Shown here piece by piece: positions 32,466-40,785 of a stretch of 64,000 nucleotides of DNA. Under the pieces are notes generated by a model that saw nothing but the letters and a program-made list of their open reading frames with translations, was not told where the DNA came from and did not search any database. A program made the translations under genes and the position numbers. The number at the start of each line of letters is the position of its first letter. Positions within the stretch are counted from its first letter, which is position 1. The DNA is from CAVYOE01 sp963770155 (GTDB lineage Bacteria > Actinomycetota > Thermoleophilia > Solirubrobacterales > 70-9), in assembly GCA_963770155.1 (NCBI GenBank), contig CAVYOE010000001.1, positions 1,488,001 through 1,552,000 of the forward strand. The letters are read 5' to 3'.

Positions 32466-32927
32466 CTAGCGGCCGGCCGGCAGCTTCCCTTCGAGCACAT
32501 ACTGGAGCACGCCCACGACCTGCTCGGGCGTCTCGGCGGTCGCCATCGCGGCGCGGTCGATCTCTTTCAGGGCGTGCGTGTGCTCGGGGTCGTGCAGGGT
32601 GACGATCGGCTTGCCGAGCGCGGCCGCGAAGCCGGCGTCGAAGGCGGCGTTCCACTGCTTGTACTTGTCGCCGAAGCGGACCACGACCACGTCGGACTGG
32701 CGGATCAGGGTCTGGGTACGGATCGCGTTGACGCCGGCGCCCTTGTGGTCCTTCCAGAAACCGTCGTCCTCCTGCCCGAGGATCGCGACGCCGACGTCGT
32801 CGGAGGCGCCGTGGTCGGTTACGGGGGAGGTGAACTCGATCTCGAGGCCGGCCTCCTCGGCACCGCTCGAGATCTGCTCACGCCAGTCGCTGTGGATCTC
32901 GCCGGAGAGGTAGACGTTCCAAGGCAT
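32466..32927 (-). CDS. ytoQ: YtoQ family protein
   Basis: A 153-residue protein of the nucleoside 2-deoxyribosyltransferase-like YtoQ family. Characteristic stretches: WNVYLSGEIHSDWREQI at the start, FTSPVTDHGASDDVG, and RQSDVVVVRFGDKYKQWNAA, with FDAGFAAALGKPIVTLHD. Biological role unknown. GATAAT lies seven bases before the ATG. It sits between two tRNA-Ser genes. Confidence 0.9.
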   Translation of the reverse strand: MPWNVYLSGEIHSDWREQISSGAEEAGLEIEFTSPVTDHGASDDVGVAILGQEDDGFWKDHKGAGVNAIRTQTLIRQSDVVVVRFGDKYKQWNAAFDAGFAAALGKPIVTLHDPEHTHALKEIDRAAMATAETPEQVVGVLQYVLEGKLPAGR

Positions 32928-32971
32928 CGGGCGAATTATCCTTTCAATTCACACACTCACCCACCATCGCT

Positions 32972-33060
32972 GGAGAGGTGTCCGAGTGGTTTAAGGAGCT
33001 CGCTTGGAAAGCGAGTGGGCGGCTTACGCTGCCTCGTGGGTTCGAATCCCACCCTCTCCG
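32972..33060 (+). tRNA. tRNA-Ser(GGA)
   Basis: An 89-nt class II tRNA. Acceptor GGAGAGG/CCTCTCC, anticodon stem GCTCGC/GCGAG with loop TTGGAAA (anticodon GGA), long variable arm TGGGCGGCTTACGCTGCCTC, T arm GTGGG-TTCGAAT-CCCAC, discriminator G. No duplicated 3' end was found for this tRNA. Confidence 0.95.
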
Positions 33061-33132
33061 TTCGACTCATTGTCTGCCTCAGCCGCGGCGCAGGTTCTCC
33101 TGATAGCCGCAAGCGAGATACTCGCGGGCGCG

Positions 33133-33729
33133 ATGCCCGATGTCGTTGTCACGCAGGTTGATTGGAGCGGTCCGAGGCGGTCGCGGAAACTTGAAGAGCG
33201 TGTCGCGGTGCGCTTTCCGGATGCCGCCCGAGCGCTCGGCGCGCTGGCTCTGCGCAGATTCAAGCCCGGCTCGCGTCTGCGGCGTGTCTTGCTCCGTCGG
33301 GCGCTTGTCGCCGGCTGGGGCGCGGTGAGCCGCCAGGACTTCGAGCTCAGGCGGGTGTTCTTTGCGCCCGAGGTCGAGTCTGAGTTCCCGTCCGGGGCGC
33401 AAACTCTCGGGCTGAGCGGAGTCCTCCAAGGTCACGCATCGATGGAGGGGGCAATCCGCGAATTTACCGGCGACTGGGAATCCTGGGAACTCGAGCCCGC
33501 CTTCGTCCTGGACATCGGGGACCGACTACTGATGCTGGGGTTCTTTCACGCGCGGGGCAGGGCAAGCGGGGTGGAGATCAATGAGGAGTACGCCCAACTG
33601 CTCACGCTGCAGGATGGGTTTGTCACACGCGACCAATCCTGGCTCGGGTGGGAGGAAGCGCTGAGGACAGCCGGGCTCGACCCGGCGAAGTTCCGACTAC
33701 CTCCGGGCGGCAAAGAAGGACTCGAGTAG
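33133..33729 (+). CDS. NTF2/SnoaL-like domain protein
   Basis: A 198-residue protein. The C-terminal two thirds have the cone-shaped NTF2-like pattern: QGHASMEGAIREFTGDWESW, FVLDIGDRLLMLGFFHARG, then FVTRDQSWLGWEEAL. The N-terminal 70 residues are Arg-rich and unassigned. The frame is open back into tRNA-Ser(GGA), so the start must be downstream; ATG 33133 is the first reasonable choice but has no good ribosome site. Its end overlaps the convergent tadA by 33 bases. Function unknown. Confidence 0.65.
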   Translation: MPDVVVTQVDWSGPRRSRKLEERVAVRFPDAARALGALALRRFKPGSRLRRVLLRRALVAGWGAVSRQDFELRRVFFAPEVESEFPSGAQTLGLSGVLQGHASMEGAIREFTGDWESWELEPAFVLDIGDRLLMLGFFHARGRASGVEINEEYAQLLTLQDGFVTRDQSWLGWEEALRTAGLDPAKFRLPPGGKEGLE

Positions 33730-34146
33730 GCCCGCCGATTCCTCGCCCAGAAGACCCGCCTCTACCGCGGGGCGGTGGTTGACGGCGGCGGAGGCGAATA
33801 TGTCGATGACGCTGCCGGCGGCGCCGGCCTTCGGATCGGCGGCGCCGTAGACGACCCGCTCCACTCGCGCGAGGCAGATTGCACCGGCGCACATCGCGCA
33901 CGGCTCGAGGGTCATGTAGAGGGTCGTGCCCGGGAGCCGCCAGCCGCCGAGCTGCTCGGCTGCTTCGCGCAGGACGAGAATCTCGGCGTGCGCGGTCGGG
34001 TCGCCGCGCAGCTCCCGCTCGTTCCCCGCCGCCGCCAGAACCATGCCGCCCCGCGCGATCGTCGCGCCGATCGGCACGTCGCCGTGCTCGGCGGCCGCCT
34101 CGGCCCGCTGGAGCGCCAGGCCCATGAACCGCTCGTCGTCGTTCAC
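33697..34146 (-). CDS. tadA: tRNA-specific adenosine deaminase / nucleoside deaminase
   Basis: Deaminates A34 to inosine in tRNA-Arg(ACG). Zinc and catalytic motifs are HAEILVL (HAE) and PCAMCAGA (PCxxC). It has the TadA-like C-terminal pattern GAADPKAGAAGSV and ESFFAARR. The frame runs to GTG 34164, but GTG 34146 gives the usual N-terminus (NDDERFMGLALQRAE) and lies six bases after GATACT, so it is preferred. It is divergent from the metallophosphoesterase gene. A related guanine/cytosine deaminase role is possible but less likely. Confidence 0.9.
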   Translation of the reverse strand: MNDDERFMGLALQRAEAAAEHGDVPIGATIARGGMVLAAAGNERELRGDPTAHAEILVLREAAEQLGGWRLPGTTLYMTLEPCAMCAGAICLARVERVVYGAADPKAGAAGSVIDIFASAAVNHRPAVEAGLLGEESAGLLESFFAARR

Positions 34147-34205
34147 GGGGCCAGTATCCGCCACCTGCGCGGCGGACGCGCCCCGCTGCTAGGCTCGCTT
34201 CAGGC

Positions 34206-36632
34206 GTGGGAGACTCGCAGGCAGCCCAGAGGAGCAGCACCCCCCGAGGTGTCCGGGGTGCTGCGGCGTTCGCGCTGGCTGCGTTGCTCGGCCTGCTGGC
34301 CGTGGGCGTCTTCTCTAGTGCCAGTGCCTCGGAAGTGACCGACAAGACGACGCTTGACCTGACCCTTGCCGGCGACGCGGCGGCCCCGTTCTCCTATCTG
34401 ACCCAGGCGGGAGGCGAGCAGTACCTGACCCGGACCGAGCTCGGTACCCCCCTTCCCGGCCGCGAGAACCGGCGGCAGTCGCTGATCTATTTCGGCCAGC
34501 TCTCCGATTTCCAGCTCTCCGACGAGGAATCGACCGGGCGAGTCGAGTTCTTCGACATGAATCCGTTGAGCACGTTCTCGAACTCGGGCCATCGGCCGCA
34601 GGAGACGATGCTCGCAGCCCAGACCGAAGCGACGATCCGGCAGACGAACGAGCTGGCTGATGCGAGCCCGGTGCCACAGGGCAATGGCAGCCGTGCCGCG
34701 ATGGACAACGTGATCCTGACCGGCGACCTCGCGGACAGCACCCAGCGCAACGAAGCCGAATGGGTACAGACGCTGCTCGACGGCGGCCCCATCGATCCCA
34801 ACAGCGGCGTCGCCGGCGGCGGCGGCGATCCCTTCTGCGCCGCCCTGCAAACGGTTGCGCCGCAGCTGTTCGACAACCCCGCCAAGTACACCGGCGTGCA
34901 GGACTACGACGACTATGTGGAGAGCCAGCTCTTCTACGACCCCGACACTCCCCAGGGCGCCTACGCGCCGTGGCCCACCTACCCCGGTCTGGTCGACCAG
35001 GCACAGGTGCCATTCACCGCGCAGGGGCTCGACGTTCCCTCCTACGTCGCTCCGGGCAACCACGACGTTCTCGTCCAAGGCAACCTGAGCTCGAACGCCA
35101 CCTTCGAACTGGTCGCCACCGGCTGCGTCAAGGCGATGGGACCGTTCCCGCCCAGCGTCACCGGTCTTGCGGAGGTGCTCGACCCGGTCTACCTGCTCGG
35201 GCTGCTCTCCACCGATCCCAGCAAGGTGACGCTGGTGCCCCCCGACCCGAAGCGGCAACACCTGAGCAAGGCCCAGTACCGGCAGATCTTCTCCGGGCAC
35301 GCCCCCTCCAACGGGCACGGATTCGGCTATGTGGATCCAACCGAGCTGGCGGCCTCCGGCGGCTCCGCGCTCTACTACTCCTTCAGCCCCGCGCCCGGGA
35401 TCCGGTTCATCTCGCTCGACTCGAACAGCAACACCCAGGCGCTGCTCGTAGACCCCGACGGAACCGGGACGGCATCCGATGGCAACATCGACGATCCGCA
35501 GTTCCGGTGGTTGAAGAGCGAGCTCGACAAGGCCCAGGCGGCTGACGAGCTGATCGTGACCTACTCCCACCACACGATCGAGACCATGAACTTCTCCCAG
35601 CCGGACGAGCTGGGACTGCCGTGCACGGTCAACGACTTGCACGGTCACGATGTGAATCCGGGCTGCGACGTCGACCCGCGCAGCTCAGGTCCGATTCATG
35701 AGGGCGACGAGTTCGCCGGCCTGCTGAACCAGTACCCGAACGCGATCGCGCACGTCGCGGGCCACTCCCACGACAACGAGATCATTCCGCACCCGGGCGG
35801 CCCCGGCGACGGCTTCTGGGAGATCAACAGCCCGGCAGTCGCCGACTGGCCCACGACAAGCCGGCTGCTCGAGATCATGGACAACCAGGACGGCACCCTC
35901 TCGATCTTCGGCACCTTGTTCGATCACGAGGGCACGATCGCATCGGCCCCCGCCGGTACCAATGCAAGCGGCCTCAACGTCGAAGAGCTCGCTTCGCTCG
36001 GGCGGACAATTGCCTTCAACGACTTCCAGGCCGGCGGCACCAGCGGCGCAAACGGCCAGCTCGACGACCGCAACGTCGAATTGCTGATCGACGACCCGCG
36101 CCAGGGCGGCGGGGGTGGCGGCGACAGCGACGGCGACGGTGTGCCGAACGGCAGCGACAACTGCCCGAGCGTCGCCAACCCCGGCCAGCAGGACTCCGAC
36201 GGTGACGGGATCGGCAACGCGTGTGACTCGAGCCCCGGCAGTGGGGGCGGCGGGGGTGGCGGAGATCCTGGCAGCGGCAATCCCTACGGAAGCGCGCTTT
36301 CCGCGGGGGCCTGCGCCAACCGCAAGCAGGGGACGAACCGCCGCGACAGGCTGCTCGGCAGCGTTGCCGGCGACTCGATCTCCGGCCGCCGCGGCCGCGA
36401 CAAGATCCTGGGGCTCGGGGGAAACGACTGCCTGAACGGGCAGCGCGGACGCGACAAGATCAAGGGAGGACCCGGCGTCGACAGAATCAGCGCTGGGCCC
36501 AGCTCGGACAGGGTGCAAGCGCGGGACCGCACGGTCGACACGATCCGCTGCGGCCTGGGCCGCCGAGACCGCGTCGTCGCCGATCGCAATGACCGGGTGC
36601 TGGGCGGCTGCGAGCGCGTCGCTCGGGGCTGA
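34206..36632 (+). CDS. Secreted metallophosphoesterase with Ca-binding C-terminal repeats (TIGR03767-like)
   Basis: An 808-residue exported phosphoesterase. Signal peptide: AAAFALAALLGLLAVGVFSS, then ASA. The calcineurin-like core shows LIYFGQLSDFQLSDEES, DNVILTGDLADST, VAPGNHDVLVQGN and VAGHSHDNEI, giving the metal-binding Asp/Asn/His set. After residue 630 come thrombospondin-type-3 calcium repeats (DSDGDGVPNGSDNCPSVANP) and RTX-like segments (GRRGRDKILGLGGNDCLNGQ). It matches actinobacterial PPA1498-type proteins. The start is GTG 34206. Probably a surface or extracellular phosphatase. Confidence 0.88.
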   Translation: MGDSQAAQRSSTPRGVRGAAAFALAALLGLLAVGVFSSASASEVTDKTTLDLTLAGDAAAPFSYLTQAGGEQYLTRTELGTPLPGRENRRQSLIYFGQLSDFQLSDEESTGRVEFFDMNPLSTFSNSGHRPQETMLAAQTEATIRQTNELADASPVPQGNGSRAAMDNVILTGDLADSTQRNEAEWVQTLLDGGPIDPNSGVAGGGGDPFCAALQTVAPQLFDNPAKYTGVQDYDDYVESQLFYDPDTPQGAYAPWPTYPGLVDQAQVPFTAQGLDVPSYVAPGNHDVLVQGNLSSNATFELVATGCVKAMGPFPPSVTGLAEVLDPVYLLGLLSTDPSKVTLVPPDPKRQHLSKAQYRQIFSGHAPSNGHGFGYVDPTELAASGGSALYYSFSPAPGIRFISLDSNSNTQALLVDPDGTGTASDGNIDDPQFRWLKSELDKAQAADELIVTYSHHTIETMNFSQPDELGLPCTVNDLHGHDVNPGCDVDPRSSGPIHEGDEFAGLLNQYPNAIAHVAGHSHDNEIIPHPGGPGDGFWEINSPAVADWPTTSRLLEIMDNQDGTLSIFGTLFDHEGTIASAPAGTNASGLNVEELASLGRTIAFNDFQAGGTSGANGQLDDRNVELLIDDPRQGGGGGGDSDGDGVPNGSDNCPSVANPGQQDSDGDGIGNACDSSPGSGGGGGGGDPGSGNPYGSALSAGACANRKQGTNRRDRLLGSVAGDSISGRRGRDKILGLGGNDCLNGQRGRDKIKGGPGVDRISAGPSSDRVQARDRTVDTIRCGLGRRDRVVADRNDRVLGGCERVARG

Positions 36633-36719
36633 GCCCCGCCAGGGTGGGAAACTTCGCGGTTTGCGGCGTGTTCTACGCATGCGGCCAGGCCCGCATCAGC
36701 GCCGCGAGCAGAGCACCCA

Positions 36720-38105
36720 ATGCGACTCTCGAGACTGATCACGGCATTTGCGCTCGCGGCGCTGCCCGCGCTGCTGCCGGGTGCCGCCGGGGCCGCTGAG
36801 CTCCCCCTGACCGGGGAGCCCGGCCGGGACTTCGCCGCAGGAGAGCTGCTCGTCCGGTTCGAGGACGGGCGCGAGCGGCTCGTGGAGCTGCCCGACGGGA
36901 TTCCCGTGCCAGCCGCCGCCGCGACTCTCGCAGCCAACCCGCGGGTCGCCTACGCCACTCCCAACTACGTTGCCCGCGCCGCGGCATCAGCGACCGCGTC
37001 AGCGACGGGCTTCGTCCCCAACGACCCCGGCCTCGGCAACATGGCCGGCGACTGGCAGCAGCTCCAGTGGGGGTTCCTCCCCTGCGGCAGCGGCTGTCTG
37101 CCACCCGATTCCGACGGCAACCCCCCGCAGCCGCAGCCGTTCGAGTCGAAGGGAGGCATCGATGCGCCTGGGGCCTGGGAGATATTGCGGGCCAGGGGCC
37201 GCCCCGGTGGCTCCGGCATCAAGATCGCCGTGCTCGACACCGGGATCGCCTTCCGCAGCTACAAGAAGCGCTATCTGAAGAGCCCGGATTTCGCACGTAG
37301 CCAGTTTCTGCCCGGCTATGACTTCGTTGCGCAGGACAAGCTGCCCCTCGACGAGGACGGCCACGGCACCCACGTCACGGGGACGATCGCCGAGCAGACC
37401 GACAACGGCAAGGGGCTGACGGGGGTCGCCTACGGCGCCAAGATCATCCCGGTGCGGGTGCTGAACGAGTTCGGGGAGGGCCGCGCCAGCGAAATCAGCC
37501 AGGGAATCCTCTACGCCGTCAAGCATGGCGCCAGGGTGATCAACCTGAGCTTCGAGTTCGGGCCGTCGGTGAAGAGCTGCAGGCAGATCAAGAGCATCTG
37601 CCAGGCAATCCGGACCGCACTGAGGAAGCGCATCTCCGTGTTCGGTGCCACCGGGAACGAGGCCGCCCTGGCGACGGCCTTCCCCGGGCGTATCCGCGGC
37701 GTGGTCGGGGTCGGCGCCGCGACCGAGGGGGGCTGCGCCGCGTTCTACTCGAGCCGCGGCGTTGGGCTCGACCTGGTCGCCCCAGGCGGCCGGGGCGAAG
37801 TTGCCGGCGCCTGCCGCACCCAGGACCGGCCGATCTTCCAGGTGACGCTGGTCGGCTTCGACCTGCACACCTTCGGCATCCCCTCCGAGTACATGGGGAC
37901 CTCGATGGCCGCCGCGCACGCGAGCGGGGTCGCGGCGCTGGTGCTGGCAAGCGGAGTGATCGGGACCCGGCCGACCCCGGCGCGGCTCGCGTGCCAGCTG
38001 GCGGCGACAGCCCGCAAGACATACCTCGGCGAGCCGTACGACCCGGGCCTCCACGGCGCCGGCCTGCTCGACGCAGCCCGCGCGGTCGCGGCGCCCGCCT
38101 GCTAA
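36720..38105 (+). CDS. Secreted S8 (subtilisin-like) serine peptidase
   Basis: A 461-residue exported protease. Signal peptide: LITAFALAALPALLPGAAGA. A short propeptide-like region (GELLVRFEDG, VAYATPNYVARA) is followed by the catalytic domain with all three residues: Asp173 (IAVLDTGIAF), His215 (DGHGTHVTG) and Ser395 (MGTSMAAAHASGVAAL). The usual Pro after GTSMAA is Ala. Several Cys pairs (CGSGC, CRQIKSIC) may form disulfides. It has no anchor. Unlike the giant subtilase-fold proteins at 40786-49829, it looks active. Confidence 0.92.
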   Translation: MRLSRLITAFALAALPALLPGAAGAAELPLTGEPGRDFAAGELLVRFEDGRERLVELPDGIPVPAAAATLAANPRVAYATPNYVARAAASATASATGFVPNDPGLGNMAGDWQQLQWGFLPCGSGCLPPDSDGNPPQPQPFESKGGIDAPGAWEILRARGRPGGSGIKIAVLDTGIAFRSYKKRYLKSPDFARSQFLPGYDFVAQDKLPLDEDGHGTHVTGTIAEQTDNGKGLTGVAYGAKIIPVRVLNEFGEGRASEISQGILYAVKHGARVINLSFEFGPSVKSCRQIKSICQAIRTALRKRISVFGATGNEAALATAFPGRIRGVVGVGAATEGGCAAFYSSRGVGLDLVAPGGRGEVAGACRTQDRPIFQVTLVGFDLHTFGIPSEYMGTSMAAAHASGVAALVLASGVIGTRPTPARLACQLAATARKTYLGEPYDPGLHGAGLLDAARAVAAPAC

Positions 38106-38126
38106 CTACGTAACCGGCGGCGCGGT

Positions 38127-38570
38127 TTAGGTCGTCTGGATGATCAGGACCGAGCAGGGTGCGTGGTGCGACACCTTGTTCGGGACGCTGCCGAGCAGGA
38201 AGCGCTTGGCACCGGTCATGCCCTTGTTGCCGACGATGATCAGATCGGCTTCGATCTCCTCGGCGACGTCGAGAATCGCGTCGGCCGGGTCCCCCTCCCG
38301 CGGATGGGTCTGGGTCTCGATCTTGTTCTTCTTCGCCATTCCCGCGGCCTTTTCCAGGGTGACCTCGACGTTCTGACGCGGGTTGACCGCGTGGCCGACA
38401 TCGCCGGGGACGTCGGTGGCCTCTTCGCGCAGCTTCGACTGGGAGACGGGTTCAAATGCACTGACGATGTTCAGCTCCGACTTCGTCTGCGCCGCCAGTT
38501 CGGCTGCCTGGCGCACCGCTTCGCTTGCGGTGTCTGAGCCATCGGTACCAACCACTATGCGATCGAACAT
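38127..38570 (-). CDS. Universal stress protein (UspA family)
   Basis: A 147-residue cytosolic ATP-binding protein. N-terminal FDRIVVGTDGSDTASEAVRQ and C-terminal GNKGMTGAKRFLLGSVPNKV, the G-2x-G-9x-G-S ATP motif, are intact. ATG 38570 with GAGGAGG five bases upstream is the start; the frame extends 27 codons further without support. Typical roles are stress and dormancy adaptation. Confidence 0.93.
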   Translation of the reverse strand: MFDRIVVGTDGSDTASEAVRQAAELAAQTKSELNIVSAFEPVSQSKLREEATDVPGDVGHAVNPRQNVEVTLEKAAGMAKKNKIETQTHPREGDPADAILDVAEEIEADLIIVGNKGMTGAKRFLLGSVPNKVSHHAPCSVLIIQTT

Positions 38571-38647
38571 CGCGCCTCCTCGGGCGTCGTCGTCTTGGGC
38601 GCCGGGCATCTTATCTCGCAGCCAGCCGGTGGCGGAGTCGCGCAGGC

Positions 38648-38734
38648 TCATGAGAGCTTCACCGCCGCGATCACCATCGAGGCGAGGAGGCAGGTGACGA
38701 GAATCACAAGGGAGACGGTCCAGCTGCGCGGCAT
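38648..38734 (-). CDS. Possible 28-residue single-helix membrane peptide
   Basis: A very short ORF, MPRSWTVSLVILVTCLLASM then VIAAVKLS, with one hydrophobic helix flanked by a positive residue on each side. Its ATG at 38734 is six bases after a TACTCT box that overlaps the promoter of the divergent MBL gene. It lies 77 bases before usp on the same strand. An alternative ATG at 38740 adds two residues. Only the helix and promoter support it. Confidence 0.4.
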   Translation of the reverse strand: MPRSWTVSLVILVTCLLASMVIAAVKLS

Positions 38735-38752
38735 CGGCATAGAGTAGGGGCA
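38735..38752. promoter_or_regulatory. Overlapping back-to-back -10 boxes (bidirectional promoter)
   Basis: On the plus strand TAGAGT (38740-38745) is seven bases before the GTG of the MBL gene. On the minus strand TACTCT (38746-38741) is six bases before the ATG of the 28-residue ORF. The two boxes share five base pairs, so only one polymerase direction can be used at a time. Confidence 0.45.
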
Positions 38753-39553
38753 GTGGCCGCGTCGGGTCCCGAGCAGATAGCAGAAGGCGTCTGGCGCCTG
38801 ACCGGCGACATCAAGGGCGGCATGAACATCTTCTTTCTCGCCGACGACGGCGGGGTGACGATGTTCGACGCCGGCACGAAGCCGATGACGCGGGCGGCCG
38901 CGGCGGCGGCGGAGGAGCTGGGCGGCCTGAAGCGGATCGTGCTCGGCCATTCCCACACCGATCACCGAGGTACGGCCCCTGGGTTGAACGCGCCTGTCTA
39001 CTGCCACCCCGATGAGGTCGCCGATGCCGAGCGCGAGCAGTGGATGCTCGATTACTGGGACCTCTCGAAGATCGACGTCACCTGGGTTCGATGGATCTAT
39101 CCCACGCTCCACCGTCGCTGGGACGACGGGGCGGTCGAGATCGCGGGGACGCTGGGAGAGGGAGACGAGGTCGCGGGATTCGAGGTACTCCACTTCCCCG
39201 GTCACGCCCGGGGTCTGATCGGTCTCTGGAAGCAGTCCGAGGGGCTGGCGATCGTCTCCGACACGGTCTACTTCGGCGACCCCGAGCGTCTGAAGGCGTT
39301 CCCCGAGCTGGAAGACGAGGGAATCGAGGGAAACGAGTCGACTGTCCCCCACCCCGCCTTCAACTGGGATACGGGCAAGGCGCGCGAGTCGCTGCGCAAG
39401 CTGGCCGGGCTGCGCCCGCGGACGGTCTGGGCCGGGCACGACGTTTGTCTACGCGGCGACCCCGGCAAGGTCTCCGAGGAGCTGCTCCGTGGGTCCGAGA
39501 AGAAGTTCTCGGAGCGGGCGCGCGACGACTCGGCCCCGGCGATCCCCTCCTAG
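38753..39553 (+). CDS. MBL-fold metallo-hydrolase
   Basis: A 266-residue hydrolase of the metallo-beta-lactamase fold. The metal motif LGHSHTDHRG (HxHxDH) and later metal ligands FPGHARG, SDTVYFGD and WAGHDVC are all visible. The overall pattern resembles the glyoxalase II/Beta-lactamase-2-like group rather than true beta-lactamases. The start is GTG 38753. The stop overlaps the convergent M28 peptidase gene by four bases. Substrate unknown. Confidence 0.9.
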   Translation: MAASGPEQIAEGVWRLTGDIKGGMNIFFLADDGGVTMFDAGTKPMTRAAAAAAEELGGLKRIVLGHSHTDHRGTAPGLNAPVYCHPDEVADAEREQWMLDYWDLSKIDVTWVRWIYPTLHRRWDDGAVEIAGTLGEGDEVAGFEVLHFPGHARGLIGLWKQSEGLAIVSDTVYFGDPERLKAFPELEDEGIEGNESTVPHPAFNWDTGKARESLRKLAGLRPRTVWAGHDVCLRGDPGKVSEELLRGSEKKFSERARDDSAPAIPS

Positions 39554-40761
39554 GCGGCCGCGAGCCGCTCGGCGATCAGGCGGGTGAGGCGGGTCGCATC
39601 GGCGACCGTCGCGTAGTCGACGTTCTCGGGCGTGTCGGTCGGCCAGTGGTAGTTGGAGACCGCCTTCCAGGCGTTGACCGATGCAAAGCTGGCGACCGGG
39701 TACCCGGCGCGGTGCGGGATGACGCTGTCGGTGGAGAGCCGGGCGCGGAGCCCGCGGCGAAGGGCGATTCCGTTCTCGGCGGCAATGTCCTCGATCAGGT
39801 CCTTGAAGTCGTCCAGGAAGTCCTCCATCACGAACGGCCCCTCGCCCTCGAGCAGGGCCAGGGTCGGGGAGCCGACGCTGTCGTTGTTGACGACCCAGGT
39901 GCGGCCGGGCGGCAGCTCGTCGCGGTGGCGCTCGAAGAAACCGATCACGCCTCCCTGGAGAACTTCCTCGGAGCCGCACGAGGCAAACACCACACGCAGG
40001 CCCTCGATCGGCCGCTGCTGCAGCTCCTCGGCCAGGGCGACCATGACGGCGACCCCGCTCAGGTTGTCGTTGGCTCCGGGAACGACGGGGCTGCGAGCGA
40101 TGTCTAGGAAGCCGGCGACGGCGGTTGCTGAGGCGATCCCGCCCGCGATCGCCAGCCCGCGGCGGCCGAGCAGGCCGCCGAGCCCGGCAAGCCCCGGCCC
40201 GGCCGCCACCGACCACCACATCGGGACGCCGGTGTCAGTGCGCTCGATCAAGTCGGGCCAGCGCTCCCAGACCATGCGCTGGAGGTTCTGGTCGAAGACG
40301 ACACCGGTGTTGGAGGCGTCGTGGTGGGCAAGAAGGACCAGGGTGCGCTCTGCCTCGGGATCGCCGGCTTCGGCGACCGCGTTCCAGGTCGTCTTCCTTT
40401 CCGTCACGGCCCCGCGGAACACCCGCCCCCAATTGGAGGAGTCGTCGGCGATCGCCGCCGCTGCCGCGCCTCCCAGCAGCGCCGCTGCCGCGCGCCGCAG
40501 CGGTCCTCCCCTGACGGCGAGGTAGGCGGCGGCGACCCCGGCGCCGCAGAGCGCCGCCATCCAGGGCGCGTAATAGGGGTGGGAGAGCTCCTCCTCGACT
40601 CTCGCCTCGCAGCCGGCATGCTCGAAGCGCTCGGCGATCCACTCCGCCGCCCGCTTCTCCCCCTTCGAGTGCGGCCGGCGCTCGAAGGCGGCGAGCGCCT
40701 CGATCGTCTCGCGCAGAGTCGCCTCGGTTTTCCCCGCAGCGACGGTGTCCGTGCCGCTCAT
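39550..40761 (-). CDS. M28 family zinc aminopeptidase, membrane-associated
   Basis: A 403-residue peptidase. Zinc ligands and catalytic residues are present: HHDASNTG (His, Asp), NDNLSGVAV (Asp), SCGSEEVLQGG (Glu-Glu) and a C-terminal NYHWPTDT (His). Two hydrophobic stretches (WMAALCGAGVAAAYLAV; GLAGLGGLLGRRGLAIAGG) lie within the sequence, so it may be anchored. There is no cleavable signal peptide. TAACGT seven bases before the ATG fits a leaderless promoter. Confidence 0.88.
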   Translation of the reverse strand: MSGTDTVAAGKTEATLRETIEALAAFERRPHSKGEKRAAEWIAERFEHAGCEARVEEELSHPYYAPWMAALCGAGVAAAYLAVRGGPLRRAAAALLGGAAAAAIADDSSNWGRVFRGAVTERKTTWNAVAEAGDPEAERTLVLLAHHDASNTGVVFDQNLQRMVWERWPDLIERTDTGVPMWWSVAAGPGLAGLGGLLGRRGLAIAGGIASATAVAGFLDIARSPVVPGANDNLSGVAVMVALAEELQQRPIEGLRVVFASCGSEEVLQGGVIGFFERHRDELPPGRTWVVNNDSVGSPTLALLEGEGPFVMEDFLDDFKDLIEDIAAENGIALRRGLRARLSTDSVIPHRAGYPVASFASVNAWKAVSNYHWPTDTPENVDYATVADATRLTRLIAERLAAA

Positions 40762-40785
40762 CGGCGTGACGTTACTTCCTGAACG

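Noticed and set aside
33004..33132. N-terminal extension of the NTF2-like protein through tRNA-Ser(GGA)
   Set aside because: The frame is open but runs through the tRNA 3' half; a downstream start is required.
32972..33729. A third tRNA-bounded module at tRNA-Ser(GGA) with the NTF2-like gene
   Set aside because: No second copy of the tRNA-Ser(GGA) 3' end was found downstream, so there is no boundary to support it.
36115..36632. Frameshift suspected in the Gly/Asp-rich C-terminus of the metallophosphoesterase
   Set aside because: The frame continues through ordered TSP3 and RTX-like repeats to a proper stop, so the composition reflects calcium-binding repeats.
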